This document shows, in pieces, positions 1 to 10,417 of a DNA stretch of 64,000 bases (positions are counted from its first letter, which is position 1; every line of letters starts with the position of its first letter). Source of the stretch: Phytophthora colocasiae (lineage: Eukaryota; Oomycota; Peronosporomycetes; Peronosporales; Peronosporaceae); the NCBI GenBank assembly GCA_018806915.1, contig JAGKQI010000031.1, positions 558,001 to 622,000 on the forward strand, given 5' to 3'. Made by a program: the position numbers and the translations under genes. The notes under the pieces are model-generated. The model was given only the letters and a program-made list of their open reading frames with translations, searched no databases and had not been told where the DNA came from.

Positions 1-683
1 CTGTGACCCATGAGTGTGGCGAGGCTGGGCTTGTGCTGTCCGTGGCGATTTGGGGAATGAGCTTTTTATTCGGCGAGCGGAGTGGCGACAGGGAGGGGCC
101 CATCGTTGAGGGACCTGGCGTACCGGGACGAGGTCCCGCGAATTTCTTCTAAATGTCCGAGAAATCCGTCTGTGTGACCGGCGACCGTTGGTCAAAATAG
201 CGACGATGTTGGGTGAATTAGGATTCCAAGAAACGTTCACTCTGAGGTGGATGGGATAGTACCTTCACGGTACTTCACTCTACTCTCACGGTCTTCCGCT
301 TTAGAAAGGGGTAGCTCATTCCGCGATCTACCTGCTCCCAACCAGTTCGTCCTCCGACTACCTCCCTGGACCCTACGACTACAACTATTACCCTGCTCTG
401 CCCGACTGAGTTACTTCTCGACCCTCTACTCTACTGATATCCTGCGACCTCCTACGGCTACTCCGTCACGACCAATCAATCTACTTCCGGAACGTCTACT
501 ACGCTGCTCTCTTCTGCACCGACGCGGACATGACTGACTCTCGCCTGCCTGTCTGGGAACAGTACGTTCGACTCGAACTAATTCCCGTCTACTTCGGCAC
601 GGTGGTTGTCTGGGTGATGACCTCGGCTGTTCGAGGGGTACTCTGGTCGCTAGTAAGACAGGTGTGGATGGTTGTAAGTATGA
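1..683. other. Unidentified repeat-like sequence, probable part of a mobile element
   Basis: No complete gene is visible. Short open stretches change frame several times; the most protein-like one is in the frame that includes positions 530-718 and contains aromatic and hydrophobic runs continuing the character of the downstream membrane frame. I take the region as the decayed internal part of an element that continues left of the window. No conserved polymerase, integrase or transposase motif is present. Confidence 0.35.
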
Positions 684-1817
684 ACTACAGTCTACTGTTC
701 GGGTTCGTCAGTCGTTAACCAGGAGGTACTTCGAGATCCCGATCTCAACCAGCTCCGTGGCCCTTCGTACATTTTCGCCTTATGGAATGCTTTCTTCGCC
801 GTGCCTGTGCAAGTTCTCGAAGAAGGTGGCGAGGCATACGGGCAATATGGCCTCATGCTGAGGAGTTGGTGGACCGCCGCTTTGATTACCTACGGCGATT
901 ACCTACCTAACCTGGGAATACGAACGGGTGCGGCCTACCTAGCGTATGTGAAGGCTACTTGCAACGCCGGGACTGCTGTGTGGCACCGAACGGTGACCGT
1001 CGTGAATGGACTCTGTTGGATCGGCCTACTGTGTCTGTCGCTGATGGTCCACCTCCCCATGACTGCGTTCGACCTACTCGAGTTTCTTACACTTGGGACT
1101 ACAGGGCTGGCGATTGTTCTCAGTTTGCTGAACCTACTCTGTTACCTGACTGGAGAAGCTACCTGGGTCGTCTACGTGTCCGCAGTTGTCGTAGCGGTCG
1201 GGATCGCGACGCACTGTTGGCGACTGAGTGATGAACGAGGTCGACTCCGAAACGCTTCACCTGATGCTGTCGTGCACAGTGCCCTCAGGTCCGTCCGACG
1301 TAAGGTCGACGAGTGTAACCAGCGGGAAGCAGCCTGCTTGTCGAGTCTGCGTGACGCCGAGCCTACCCCTGGAAGGAACCTACATCTACGCCGAAGCTAC
1401 CCTACCGATGAGGTGGCCGCTGCCACCCTGCCGATGGATCCTGTTACTACTACGAAGTATCCTGCTCCGACTGTTCTTACCTCTGACTCAAGGACCCCTA
1501 ATGTTGCCTACTCCGTTGCTCTTGCATCTACTTCAAGTTCGGCTACGCCTCTTCATCCTGCGACTACTTCAACTACTACTTCCTGCGTGACACCTACTCT
1601 ACTGGACGAAGGCTACATCACCCTGACCGAAGAAGAACTCCGTGTGGTCAAGTGCCTCCGGGACATGGAACGCGACCGAGTTGTGCGAGGACGCCCAACG
1701 CTAGGTCGGGGAGTTTGTCCCGTACCCGGGAATATAGCGTGCGAGCCAGCTTCGGGCGCGCACTATGTCCCGAGGCCTTTTCCCACGTCGACTACTGTAC
1801 ATGGCCCGGTGGCCTAG
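684..1817 (+). pseudogene. Membrane-protein-like open frame, 5' end missing
   Basis: This frame is open from 684 to a stop at 1815-1817 with no good ATG near its beginning, so it is probably cut or frameshifted at its 5' end; the preceding coding-like stretch ending at 718 is in another frame. Three hydrophobic segments, each long enough to span a membrane, lie in the middle (roughly 1000-1220), followed by a charged stretch and a Ser/Thr/Pro-rich tail. The last ~100 nt run into the LTR-like sequence at 1716. I do not recognise the family. An envelope-like third frame of an LTR element is possible because it sits directly before an LTR-like start, but a decayed host membrane protein fits as well. 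Confidence 0.4.
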
Positions 1818-1960
1818 TACTGTGTCTGAGGACCACTTCGGAGGTACTTCCCATCTACACCGATCGACAGAATGCATGGTCCATATAAAAAGGGCGCCCG
1901 TGATATAGAATTGCGTACACATATTGTTATCAACCAATCAAATCACCCGTCGCAGCGTTC
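1716..1960 (+). repeat. LTR-like sequence
   Basis: Begins with TGTCCCGTACCCGGGA, identical for 16 nt to the start of the gypsy LTR at 53792. A TATA-like box (TATAAAA) lies at 1884-1890, as expected of an LTR promoter. The right end is not fixed; 1960 is an estimate before the pogo-like sequence. No second copy is in the window, so it may be a solo LTR or the 3' LTR of an element extending to the left. Confidence 0.4.
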
Positions 1961-2153
1961 AATCGCTAAAATAAAACTCCACTAGCCACTCGATAAAACG
2001 GAGGTCTCCACCAGCCACTCGATAAAATGGAGGCAGCGGACGAGGAGTCCTCGCAGACCCCACCACCCGCGACAGTATTGCAGGAGGCAGAGGAGGTTGC
2101 CATCACAGGCCTCCTTGAGGAGGTGTACGCGCCAGCCAAACAACGCCGTATGC

Positions 2154-2636
2154 ACAATTCGTGCTGATGGTGTCAAGCTGCCATTGCTATTTATTTTGCG
2201 AGGGGAACCGAACGGAACCATCGAGATGGAAGAATTGCCAACATACCCCCAAGGTGAGTCTTTTTAATTTATTTCGTTTATTTATACTTAAACTGTTTAT
2301 ATATGTAGGTCATGTGTATACTGTACAGACAAAAGCATGGACTCTCGCGTGTGGAAGCTTTACCTACGCTCGCTTCTGCAGCAGCACATTACGCCCTCGG
2401 CTCTACTACTCGTAGATAACTTAGAGTGTCATGTCTCGGGCGTATCGGAAGCTATAGTTTCGGAGGAACTTGGCGCTGTTCTACAGCCATTGCCAAAAAA
2501 CGCTACCTCTGTTTGCCAGCCCTTAGACGTTGGCATTATGGGGCCTCTCAAGGCGAAGCTGAAGGCGTTATGGCTGTTTGAAAAGGCTACTGCTACGACG
2601 GCGAAAGAAAAGCGCTTGGCTACGATAAAGCGTGCC
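2154..2636 (+). pseudogene. pogo-like (DDE_1) transposase, left part
   Basis: The translation carries DDE_1 family signatures of pogo/Tigger transposases: a region resembling 'DGxKLPLLFI..G', a 'LLVDN..CH' block holding a catalytic Asp, and 'LPKNATSVCQPLDVGI' with the later part of the catalytic core. A GTGAGT donor at 2254 and TAG acceptor at 2308 suggest a 55-nt intron, but the spliced frame does not join the downstream frame cleanly, so a small indel is likely near 2336. The helix-turn-helix N-terminus is not visible. The coding sequence stops abruptly at 2636, where a gypsy element is inserted, and resumes at 7319. Dead copy. Confidence 0.75.
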
Positions 2637-2848
2637 TGTCACGAGTCCTTAGTAGGTAGTGAAATTGGAACTGATGAGATTGTTGAGATAAATGTCTAGC
2701 TGAAAGCTATCCTACCGAAGTTCCTCTGCTTCGATGGTCTATCTCTACGATGTGCATGTGTAGGTGAGCTTCAAGCAGTTGTAGACGAAACTCAAGCAGT
2801 TGGTTGCTTGCGTGAGTCTCTATGCTGCGTCTTATCTGGTAGCTCACA
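2637..2848 (-). repeat. 3' LTR of gypsy element A
   Basis: 212-bp direct repeat identical by eye to 7102-7313. On the element's strand it starts TGTGAGC and ends GTGACA. The integrase reading frame of the element ends inside it (stop at 2792-2794). Confidence 0.93.
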
Positions 2849-5144
2849 GTCTTCCCCACGCTGGTCCTTGTAAGGGACGACACGGCGGATGTGAACCGTC
2901 TCGGTGTATCGGCCCTTATCAATTACCAGCGTTCCGTTGTCGCGAACGGCAAGCACCGTGTACGGACCGTCGTACAACGTCGTCAGCTTGGAGTTGATGT
3001 TGCCGTCGCGCTTCAGCAGGATACGATTTCCTGGCTGGTATGTCCACGCACGCCGTCCTGCGTTCTCGCGCAGGTTGTTCTTCCGCACTTGCTCTATCTT
3101 TCGAGCGTGTTGCGCGTGCCAGTCGGTGGTGTGCTCCACGTCGAAGATCATGTCGCGACCGAATGTTGCTTGTGCTGGTGAAACACCGAGCATGGAGTGT
3201 AACTGATGCTCTCAACGCAAACGTTGCGTTGTGTAGGAAGTTCTCCCAGTCATCGTGTGTGACGATCTCCTGCGTCCTCATCTTGTCGCCGATCACGCGA
3301 TGCAGTCGCTCGATGATGCTGTTGGCCTGCGGGTTACGTGTGGTTGTCGGCACTGCTGCGATGCCGTAGCTCTCGAGCAGCTCGAAGAACTCCTTTTTGA
3401 ACTCGGTGCCTTGGTCGTAGATCACACGGCCTGGGCGGGGGTATCTGCACAGCCACAGTCGGTCGAAGAGGTAGGCAGTCTCGTCGCTGGATGCGTCTGT
3501 CACTGCTTGCATTTCGACAAGTCGGGTGGTGGTGTCGATCATTGTGACAGCCCTGAACTTTTGCTTGCCGTACGGTCCGATGGAGTCGATCGCCACTTCG
3601 AACCATGGTCTCGTCACTACAGTCTTCTCCGGCAACTTGCCGTACTTGACCGTAGGATGTTTGTTCTTCGTGCAAATGAGGCAGCTGCGGACGTACTTCT
3701 CGACGTCGCGTGCCATGCCGGTCCACGTCAATGCGTTCTGCATCGTCTTCAACATGGCCGTCACGCCTGGGTGGATAAGCCACTCGTGGTAAGCAGCAAT
3801 GATGGGGGTCTGTAGGCTCGATGGGGTGATGATTCGGCCCGTGTTGCTGTCCACTTGCAGCTCCACGCCGTTAATCTCCTTCATCGTGGCGGTTTTTAGC
3901 GTCGCTGTGCCGTCTCGTGTCTGACAGCGAGCAATCTCTCGGAGGTCAACGTTACTGAGGGTAGTCAAGTCCATAGCAGCGGCTGAAACCAGTGTCTCCT
4001 GCTGCTGGACGTCGGAGTCATCAGCACGGGGTAGACGTGAGAGGGTGTCGGCGACGACATTGTTTTCGCCCTTCACGTAGTGTAGCTCCGGTCCGAACTC
4101 TTCGACCTCGAGTCGCCAGCGTAGCATGTGCACGTTCTTGTAGGTGCCATAGGTCAGGTTCAGGTGGTCGGTGTGGATGTGGACCTCGTGTCCAAGCAGC
4201 ATCGTCCTGTACTCCTGCAACACCAACTTGATGCTCAGCAACTCGAGCTTGTTGGCTGGGTACTTCTTCTGCGCGTCGTTGCACTTCTTAGACCAGAACA
4301 CAAGAGGTCTTCCCTCCTGCGAAATCACTGCGCCAAGTTGGTAGCCAGAAGCGTCGGTGTGTACATGGAACGGTTTGCTATAGTCTGGGAATGCCAACTC
4401 GACTGTCTGCATCATTGCGGTCTTCATTCGTCCAAATGCAGCTTCATGTTCTTCGGACCACCGGAAAGGAACCGAGGGCGACATCAATGCCGTCAGCGGT
4501 GAGAGAATTGCAGCTCGTCTGGGCCACATGTCCCTGTAGTAGTTGACCATGCCAATGAAGCGCCTCAACTCACGGCGCGTGCGCGGCGACGCGATCTTCG
4601 CAATCGCCTCCACCTTGTTGTGCAGTGGCTGAATCCCTGTGGTGCTGATCCTGTAGCCCAGGTAGTCCGTCGACGTCGTGAACAGTTTCGACTTACGAGG
4701 GTGGATCGTCAGGCCAAACCCCTCGAAGCGCTTGAACACGCGTCGGAGCAATTCCGAGTGCTCCTCGAATGTATCCGACAGGATCAAAACATCATCCAGG
4801 TACGCCCAAACTCCATCCAGATCGCCCAGCATCATGTTCATAATCGACTGGAACTCATCCGGTGCTGTGCTCACTCCCATAGGTAAACAGCCGAACACGT
4901 ACTTCCCCCACGGGAATACAATGGCCGTCACACGTCGGCTAATCTCCGCGAGGATGCGCGCATAGTAGCTCATGGGGATGTCGAGAGATGACACGTACTT
5001 CGACTTGCGGAACTGGCGCAGCAGGTCTGCAATCACTGGCAGTGGGTAGAAGCTGCGTAGTAGCAGTCGATTGAGTCTGCGATAGTCACATACCAGTCGC
5101 ACGGTTCCGTCCTTCTTCGGAATCACGAAGGCCGGCGACGCCCA
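2792..5144 (-). pseudogene. Gypsy A pol: reverse transcriptase, RNase H, integrase
   Basis: Reverse transcriptase begins with 'FVIPKKDGTVRLVCDYRRLN' and has the catalytic box AYLDD; RNase H follows with 'HTDASGYQLGAV' and 'HTDHLNLTY'; integrase has the H-H-C-C zinc region (HEWLIHPG...CLICTKNK), 'IDSIGPYG', 'YDQGTEF' and 'NPQANSIIERLH', giving the DDE triad. Near 3200 an extra A shifts the frame; the correct integrase C-terminus ('SMLGVSPAQATFGRDM', then a GPYTVL-type tail) continues in another frame and stops at 2792 inside the LTR. Wild-type-like motifs throughout show the damage is recent or a consensus error. Confidence 0.88.
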
Positions 5145-6590
5145 CTCCGAATCATTGTTAGGGACAAGATGCCAAGCTTCACGAGTCGGTAGATCTCTTG
5201 CTTGGTCGGCTCGCGATGCACTTGTGGTATTGGGTATGGACTACACGCGAATGGCTTCGCTCCAGGCTTCAATGGGATCACGTACGGCTTGGCTTTGATC
5301 TTGCCAAGTCCTCCAGAGCACACATGTAAGAATGCATCAACCAAATGTTCCACTTCAACTCGCTCCGAAGGTGAAAGCATTTCGCCGTCGATCATCATTA
5401 GGGGGTCGAGAGCTTCGACCAGCTCCGACACTGCAACTTCCACCATGGAGTCGACTTCGAATTCTGTCTTGGCCGCCTTCGCTGTAGGCGGCTGGGGTCC
5501 AAACTTCGGTGCTGAAGCACCTACCTTAGCTGCTGGTGGCGGCTGACCATTCATCGGGATACGGATGTCGTCCCACTCGAGGCAGTTTGCCGAGAACAAA
5601 ATGTCAATACCGTGACTCGAAAGGAAGTCGGTACCCAGAATGATTGGGTGTAAGAGTCCGTCGACCAGTCTCAGCGTGTACGCGCACTCCCGTTTGCTCG
5701 AAAATGCCGGCAGGCAAAAGACAGTGTCGGCCACGTGCGTAGTCTTGTGCACGGAGCGGTTTGCCATCAGGTACGATCCATTCTGGCGGCGCAGCTTGAG
5801 GCCCTTCTTCACAATGTCTGCAACCTTCTGGTCGATGGCAGACCTGGTACAGCCTGTGTCGAGGAGAGCGCGGAACGTCTGCTCTCCAATGCGGATTTCC
5901 GTCTCGAGACATGGCTTCGGTCCTGCAGGCGGAGCTTCACGCTGCTGTCGCAAAGGGGCTAATGTCTCTGCACTTTCATCGTCAGGCTGCATCTCGTCCA
6001 CGAGCTCGTTATCGATCATCACACTCAGCTCGTCCTGACGGTAGAAGCGTAGAGCATTCAACTCCTCCTCCTGACGTCGCTTCATCTCCTGCATCATGGC
6101 TGCCATCTCGGCGACTTGCTCTTGCATGGCGGCAAAGGCTCTGTCGTTGCTGCTGCCACCGTCGTTGTGGCTGCTGTTTGCGCCTGAGGCTCGGTTGTTG
6201 GGCCGCCGTGGCCTGTATGCCGGTGACTCGGGGTTGCGGAAGCACTCTGAGTCGGAGTGATTGTTGCGTTTACAGTACTTACAGTACTTGCCGTTACCGC
6301 CTTTATTATGTTGCTGTTTGGGCTGGCCGTTCGGTTGGTTGCCCTGGTTGCCCTGGTTGCTCTTGCCATGGGGCTTACCCTTCTTTTGTGGCTGTCCACC
6401 TTGTCCAGTTCGCTGGCGGGATCCGCGTCCATTCCTGAGTACTTCTTCTTCTTGCTCATTGCGCTCGATCAGCTCAAATTGGTGCACTAAGTCATTGTAC
6501 TCCCAACTACGCGATAGTCGGTTCACTTCAATCTGCCAGTCAATTGGCATGCCACTCTTGTACATTCTGATCACGTCAGACGTAGGATTT
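5145..6590 (-). pseudogene. Gypsy A gag C-terminus, zinc knuckle and protease
   Basis: Continues Gag in a second frame. A CX2CX4HX4C zinc knuckle (CKYCKRNNHSDSEC) sits in a basic Gln/Asn/Gly-rich region, followed by a coiled-coil-like Met/Glu-rich stretch and an aspartic protease with the active-site motif LLDTGC and a later 'ILGTDFL'. The region before reverse transcriptase ('EPTKQEIYRLVKLGIL') is joined to the next frame at about 5145, where a single A is missing from an A-run, so this polyprotein is not translatable through to Pol. Confidence 0.82.
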
Positions 6591-7044
6591 CAGCATTATC
6601 CGCAATGTACTGTAGCATGCGCCCCAACTTCTTAAAGTTACGGGTGTACTCTCGCACACTGACGTCGCGCGTTTTCTTTAGCGCAGACATCTCGACGAGA
6701 ATCACGCCTCGGGTTCCGTCGGGGCAATGAATCTCGGTATTCCGCTTCAGCGCGACTAGGGCGACAGTCGTGGGCCGCAGGATGCTCTCCTCGGCTACGA
6801 TGTCGTTAAATTGTTGCAGGTCTTCGTCGAAGAGGAGGACTTGGATGTCCTCGACAAACGCCACTTGATCCTCTTCGTCGCCTGGGATGTACCCCATGAA
6901 TACATAGTACTCAGACAGGCGGAGTAGCCACTCCAACCAGTCCTTCCAGTCTCCATCGCGGAAGGTGGGCACTCTTTTCTTCACCACGGCTCCGTTGCTT
7001 TTGACCTTCTCGAAGGTCACCTCTGCTGGGTCGCTGCTGGACAT
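6591..7044 (-). pseudogene. Gypsy A gag, N-terminal part
   Basis: Starts at an ATG at 7044, about 57 nt inside the 5' LTR, and encodes a retrotransposon Gag capsid-like region (pattern 'DGDWKDWLEWLLRLSEYYVF...FKKLGRMLQYI'). The frame is lost near 6590, where one A appears to be missing from a short run; the capsid continues one frame over ('MYKSGMPIDWQ'). A one-base deletion explains the break better than programmed shifting, because no slippery heptamer is seen. Confidence 0.8.
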
Positions 7045-7101
7045 GGTAGTTGTCGGCGTGGTGAACTGTCGTAGATTCGCTACGTTTTAGCTATAGCTAA
7101 A

Positions 7102-7313
7102 TGTCACGAGTCCTTAGTAGGTAGTGAAATTGGAACTGATGAGATTGTTGAGATAAATGTCTAGCTGAAAGCTATCCTACCGAAGTTCCTCTGCTTCGAT
7201 GGTCTATCTCTACGATGTGCATGTGTAGGTGAGCTTCAAGCAGTTGTAGACGAAACTCAAGCAGTTGGTTGCTTGCGTGAGTCTCTATGCTGCGTCTTAT
7301 CTGGTAGCTCACA
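7102..7313 (-). repeat. 5' LTR of gypsy element A
   Basis: Second copy of the 212-bp LTR. Transcription of the element would run leftwards from here. Identity of the two LTRs indicates a recent insertion. Confidence 0.93.
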
Positions 7314-7579
7314 GTGCCATTTCAGCCTGGGAATCCATTAAAGCGGATACCGTCACTAGTGCATTTAACAAGGCACTTAAAACCAATTTTTTCTATCTTT
7401 TACCAAAATCGTTGTTAATTCGTTCTCACATAACCAGTCTACACACGCAGGACAGACTTTGCACCTGCGGGAAAGTGGTTCATGCATTCTGTCGATCGGT
7501 GTACTACCTGCCTCGTCTACTATCATACCTTCGTGAGTGGCGTGTGAGGACGGATGTCACGAGTACTCTTCTACTCTGA
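7314..7579 (+). pseudogene. pogo-like transposase, right part
   Basis: After the target duplication GTGCC the transposase resumes with 'SAWESIKADTVTSAFNKAL', the block that follows the catalytic core in DDE_1 transposases, in the frame expected for the left part. Downstream the similarity fades and the frame stops at 7579. Together with 2154-2636 it is one pogo-like gene split by gypsy A. Confidence 0.7.
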
Positions 7580-8289
7580 GGAGGGGTCGTCCCTAAAGGG
7601 AGCCCCTGAGACCTGGCCAGAATCTAGTCAGTCGTGTATCTACCAAGTTAAGAACAACCAAAAACATGAAGAAAGAAGTTTGCATTTTACGTATTCTTTA
7701 AGCTCCCCGCCCAGACCTACTCGATAACAGTCCGCAACTACTCGATCCTTAACCAGGTATACGACAATCTACCACTACTCGTGACCATTCTAATTCTCTT
7801 CGCAAGATATGCTGATGCATCCTTTTGAACTGATCTCGGAGATGAAGACACTCAATAACATCAACAAGATGTAGTACGTAGTAAGATAATAATCGTGATA
7901 ATACATACTGTGGAAGAGAAGATCAATGAACTCACAGAGTTAATACTGTAAGCGCTCTCTGGGTCGGTGTGATGTAGCGCAGGTCTAACTGCAAGCACAA
8001 CAACAGTGACATAGAAGCTCACAAAGTCGAAGAGCGAGAAAGTTCACACTACTTCCCACGTTTGTTCAGTACCTGTACTATGTAGTAATTCCAAGTCGTT
8101 TTGCAGCACGTCGAATTCCAGATTGGACGATATGATTCTCTACATGTAGTGACTTCCGAGCCAAACGAGCGTCTCCTTGAGCTTCCACAGTCGCTAACTG
8201 CATCATAACTAGAGCAGTTCAGCACACACTTTCCTCAATGCAGTCCTTGACGCAATCAGCTTCGTTCTTCTTCCTCTACCTTTTGCTCC
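7580..8289. other. Intergenic, no gene recognised
   Basis: About 700 nt with no credible reading frame. Composition is AT-richer than the neighbouring host genes. It may hold the 3' flank of the pogo-like element; I see no clear terminal inverted repeat. Confidence 0.5.
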
Positions 8290-8490
8290 TCAAACTTCAA
8301 TGTCTCGAGTCTGTCTCGCGTCGGGCCTTTTAACCCACTCGCGGAACTCGAGCTTCGCGATGACCAGGTTGAGGGCCTTAACGCCAATCTGCATCTGCTG
8401 ATTGTCCTCCGTCACAGCGCTCTCGACCTGGCTGTCGTAGTACGACTCGTACGTCACCGTCGCAGCAACCTTGACCGGAAGCTTCCACAA
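8290..8490 (-). pseudogene. 3' fragment of an unrecognised protein-coding gene
   Basis: A 66-codon frame with the G/C-ending codon usage of the nearby host genes (many GTC, AAG, CTC, GAG codons), unlike the surrounding AT-rich sequence. It reads as the C-terminal end of a soluble protein ending 'WVKRPDARQTRDIEV'. There is no upstream exon I can join, so it is probably a truncated gene left by rearrangement. Function unknown. Confidence 0.4.
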
Positions 8491-8652
8491 CGATTATGAG
8501 TGTCCTTGACCACGAGTTCTCATCCATGAAGAGATCAGATCTAATACATGTAGTTACAGCCGAGAATTCCAGGATGGATTGGATTGGATGTGCTCGCCGG
8601 ATACCTTCAAATCCTACCGGTAAGATCGTGCCCACCTGACTCACGCTCAGAG

Positions 8653-8666
8653 CCATTTTACATTTC
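8653..8666 (+). promoter_or_regulatory. Inr + FPR-like core promoter of the RXLR gene
   Basis: CCATTTTACATTTC matches the oomycete initiator plus flanking promoter region consensus (TCATTYBN-CAWTTT) at nearly every position. It lies 11 to 24 nt before the ATG at 8677, so transcription would start very close to the coding sequence. This supports the chosen start rather than an earlier GTG or ATG in frame. Confidence 0.6.
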
Positions 8667-8676
8667 TCTTGTATCC

Positions 8677-9171
8677 ATGCGTGTTTCCACTCTAGTGTTA
8701 TCGACTCTTGTAGTTCTATCAAGTTCTCAAGTGTCCAAAGGCGAAAACCCCTCCCAGTCCATTGACACAATCCAAAGCACTGGTCGATTTCTACGAGACC
8801 AAGCGTACGTGGATGAGGAGCGTGCGAACTTAAAACTCAGTCCGGAAGCAGAAAAATGGTTGGCGGGGTTGGCTGGGAAAAGCACTGCGGAACTGGAGAA
8901 GGTTGCTCAAGCGCCGAAGAATGTCAATCCTGAAGAACTACTGAAGTTGATGAAGTCAAACGCTGAGGAGTACTTTATGAGTTTGGTGAAAGAGGGAATC
9001 ACTCCTAAGATCATGCGCGAGGAATACAGGATCGAAAGGATGCGCAAGACCATGTCCAAGAGTGCCTTGCTGGGGAATGTTGACTACCAGGAATACGTGC
9101 GATTCAAAGAGTTTTGGGATAAGTTGCCCGTGAAGTTGAAAATCAAACTCTTTCTAAAGCGACCGAAGTAA
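8677..9171 (+). CDS. RXLR-type secreted effector candidate
   Basis: 164 aa. Residues 1-20 form a signal peptide (hydrophobic core TLVLSTLVVL). RFLR at residues 37-40 is followed by DEER at 46-49, the spacing typical of RXLR-dEER effectors that oomycetes secrete at the host interface. The C-terminal ~115 residues are charged and predicted helical ('PEAEKWLAGLAG', 'LLKLMKSNAEEYF', 'YVRFKEFWDKLP'), compatible with a WY-like or other helical effector domain, though no clear W and Y pair can be assigned. The start is the ATG at 8677: an upstream in-frame ATG at 8584 would bury the signal peptide, and an Inr/FPR core promoter lies between them. No intron. The gene stands alone between transposon remnants and housekeeping genes, a common setting for such effectors. 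Its plant target is unknown. Confidence 0.88.
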   Translation: MRVSTLVLSTLVVLSSSQVSKGENPSQSIDTIQSTGRFLRDQAYVDEERANLKLSPEAEKWLAGLAGKSTAELEKVAQAPKNVNPEELLKLMKSNAEEYFMSLVKEGITPKIMREEYRIERMRKTMSKSALLGNVDYQEYVRFKEFWDKLPVKLKIKLFLKRPK

Positions 9172-9505
9172 GCCGTAGTGAATACATGTACAGCAAGACC
9201 AATTTTGCTGGCAAACCTGTACTGCCGTTCGTTGATATTAGAAGAAGACCACCGACCTTATTAAACTAAAGATACTTGACGCTGTTCAGCTACGCAGCAC
9301 TGGTTGTTCAGCCGCAGCAATCTTTATCATCTGCAGGTTAGTAAGTAGATGATTTTGAGTTGTGTTGATTCACTTTCATCGGTACATCCAAAACAATCTG
9401 CACAGGACAAGACAAGTTGTAGGAGCCAAGTACCTCATATTTCTCCTACTGTTAGAAAAGCACATAGCTGAACCGCCTACCTGCTGCACCGTCAGCCTCC
9501 TTCTC
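9172..9505. other. Intergenic between convergent genes
   Basis: About 330 nt between the 3' ends of the RXLR gene and the enoyl-CoA reductase gene. No reading frame or repeat recognised; it should hold both polyadenylation regions. Confidence 0.5.
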
Positions 9506-10417
9506 TTATAGAATAAAGGGGATGATGGATTTGCGACGCAACTTCTTGTACTCGTCGCCGTAGGTCTTGATGTATCCGCGGTGTTTCTTGAGAGCCCAGT
9601 CAGCCATCTGCAGGAAGCCGAAGACCGTGAAGACGTAACTAGCTCCCACCTGCGTGAAGATGGAGAAGCCCACCCAGCCCAGCACCTCGAACGTGTAGTT
9701 GGGGCACGACACAAGAGCGAACAGTGGGCCCTTGGGGATCGGACGCAGCTTGGAGCCCTCAGCCGGTCGCATGTTGCGCAGCTGCACATGCACGCACAAG
9801 TTCAGGAACTCCGACACAGCCATAATGGCCAGACCAGCCTTGACCTGCAGGTCCGACGTGGGGCCTTGGTACAGCGGGTGGCACAACGGGTATCCCACCA
9901 CCGCCCCAAAGGACCAGTAGTAGACACAATTCTTGAACAGGTTGAACAGCGGCATAGTGGGGCGACTGAAACGGTGCACGAAGAAGGTCTCAAGCTCGCG
10001 CTTAAGGAAGTGCAAGGACCAGGCAGCCACACCCAGAAGTGCCGTAGTGCTCAACGGCTGCGAGGCAGCGTCCGGGCCGTAGATGAAGGCTGGACGGGCC
10101 GCATAGCCCAGAACGAAGAGCAAAGGACCCAAATATTCCGCCACGAAGACCGTACGGTATCCGATTTGTGGCCCAAGGTCGCGGAAGACAAGAGTAGCGT
10201 TGTTCTTGACGCCGTAGTCCACCAAGAGCTTGTTCTCGTCCGTGAGAGCCACGAGATCGTCGCCATTTTGCAACTTTAAGCTCTGACGGAACCGAGACAC
10301 GCGCGAATGTTTCTCGAAAGCGATTTTCAGCTGAGCCACAGTGGGGGCCGAGCCCTGCACCTCCACAAGGCCAAAGTCCTTGGAACGCTTGCCTGCACGG
10401 ATAACCTTGACCTGCAT
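9506..10417 (-). CDS. TECR: Very-long-chain trans-2-enoyl-CoA reductase
   Basis: 303 aa from the ATG at 10417 (an in-frame GTG two codons upstream is an unlikely start). Residues 1 to about 85 resemble the ubiquitin-like N-terminal domain of TECR/Tsc13 proteins; the rest is a steroid 5-alpha-reductase C-terminal domain with several membrane segments. Family signatures include 'ETFFVHRFSRPTMPLFNLFKN', 'YPLCHPLY', 'SCPNYTFEVLGW' and a basic C-terminus 'EYKKLRRKSIIPFIL'. The enzyme carries out the last step of each microsomal fatty-acid elongation cycle, reducing trans-2-enoyl-CoA with NADPH in the endoplasmic reticulum. It is divergently arranged with the L1-domain gene and shares a ~230-bp promoter region with it. 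Intronless and apparently intact. Confidence 0.93.
   Translation of the reverse strand: MQVKVIRAGKRSKDFGLVEVQGSAPTVAQLKIAFEKHSRVSRFRQSLKLQNGDDLVALTDENKLLVDYGVKNNATLVFRDLGPQIGYRTVFVAEYLGPLLFVLGYAARPAFIYGPDAASQPLSTTALLGVAAWSLHFLKRELETFFVHRFSRPTMPLFNLFKNCVYYWSFGAVVGYPLCHPLYQGPTSDLQVKAGLAIMAVSEFLNLCVHVQLRNMRPAEGSKLRPIPKGPLFALVSCPNYTFEVLGWVGFSIFTQVGASYVFTVFGFLQMADWALKKHRGYIKTYGDEYKKLRRKSIIPFIL

Larger units (their letters stand above)
2637..7313 (-). mobile_element. Ty3/gypsy LTR retrotransposon A, complete, minus strand
   Basis: A 4677-bp element bounded by two direct LTRs (2637-2848 and 7102-7313) that I read as identical over 212 bp, each TGT...ACA in either orientation. It is flanked by the 5-bp duplication GTGCC (2632-2636 and 7314-7318), which proves insertion into the pogo-like transposase. 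Order on the minus strand is gag, zinc knuckle, aspartic protease, reverse transcriptase, RNase H, integrase, as in Ty3/gypsy. A purine-rich GTGGGGAAGAC just before the 3' LTR is the likely polypurine tract. The 5' LTR is followed by TAGCTATAGCTA, which I cannot assign as a primer binding site. Three single-base indels break the coding region. Confidence 0.93.

Noticed and set aside
4021..4284. Plus-strand and other-frame open frames over the gypsy A pol
   Set aside because: They are antisense or shifted shadows of reverse transcriptase and RNase H, with biased composition and no domains.
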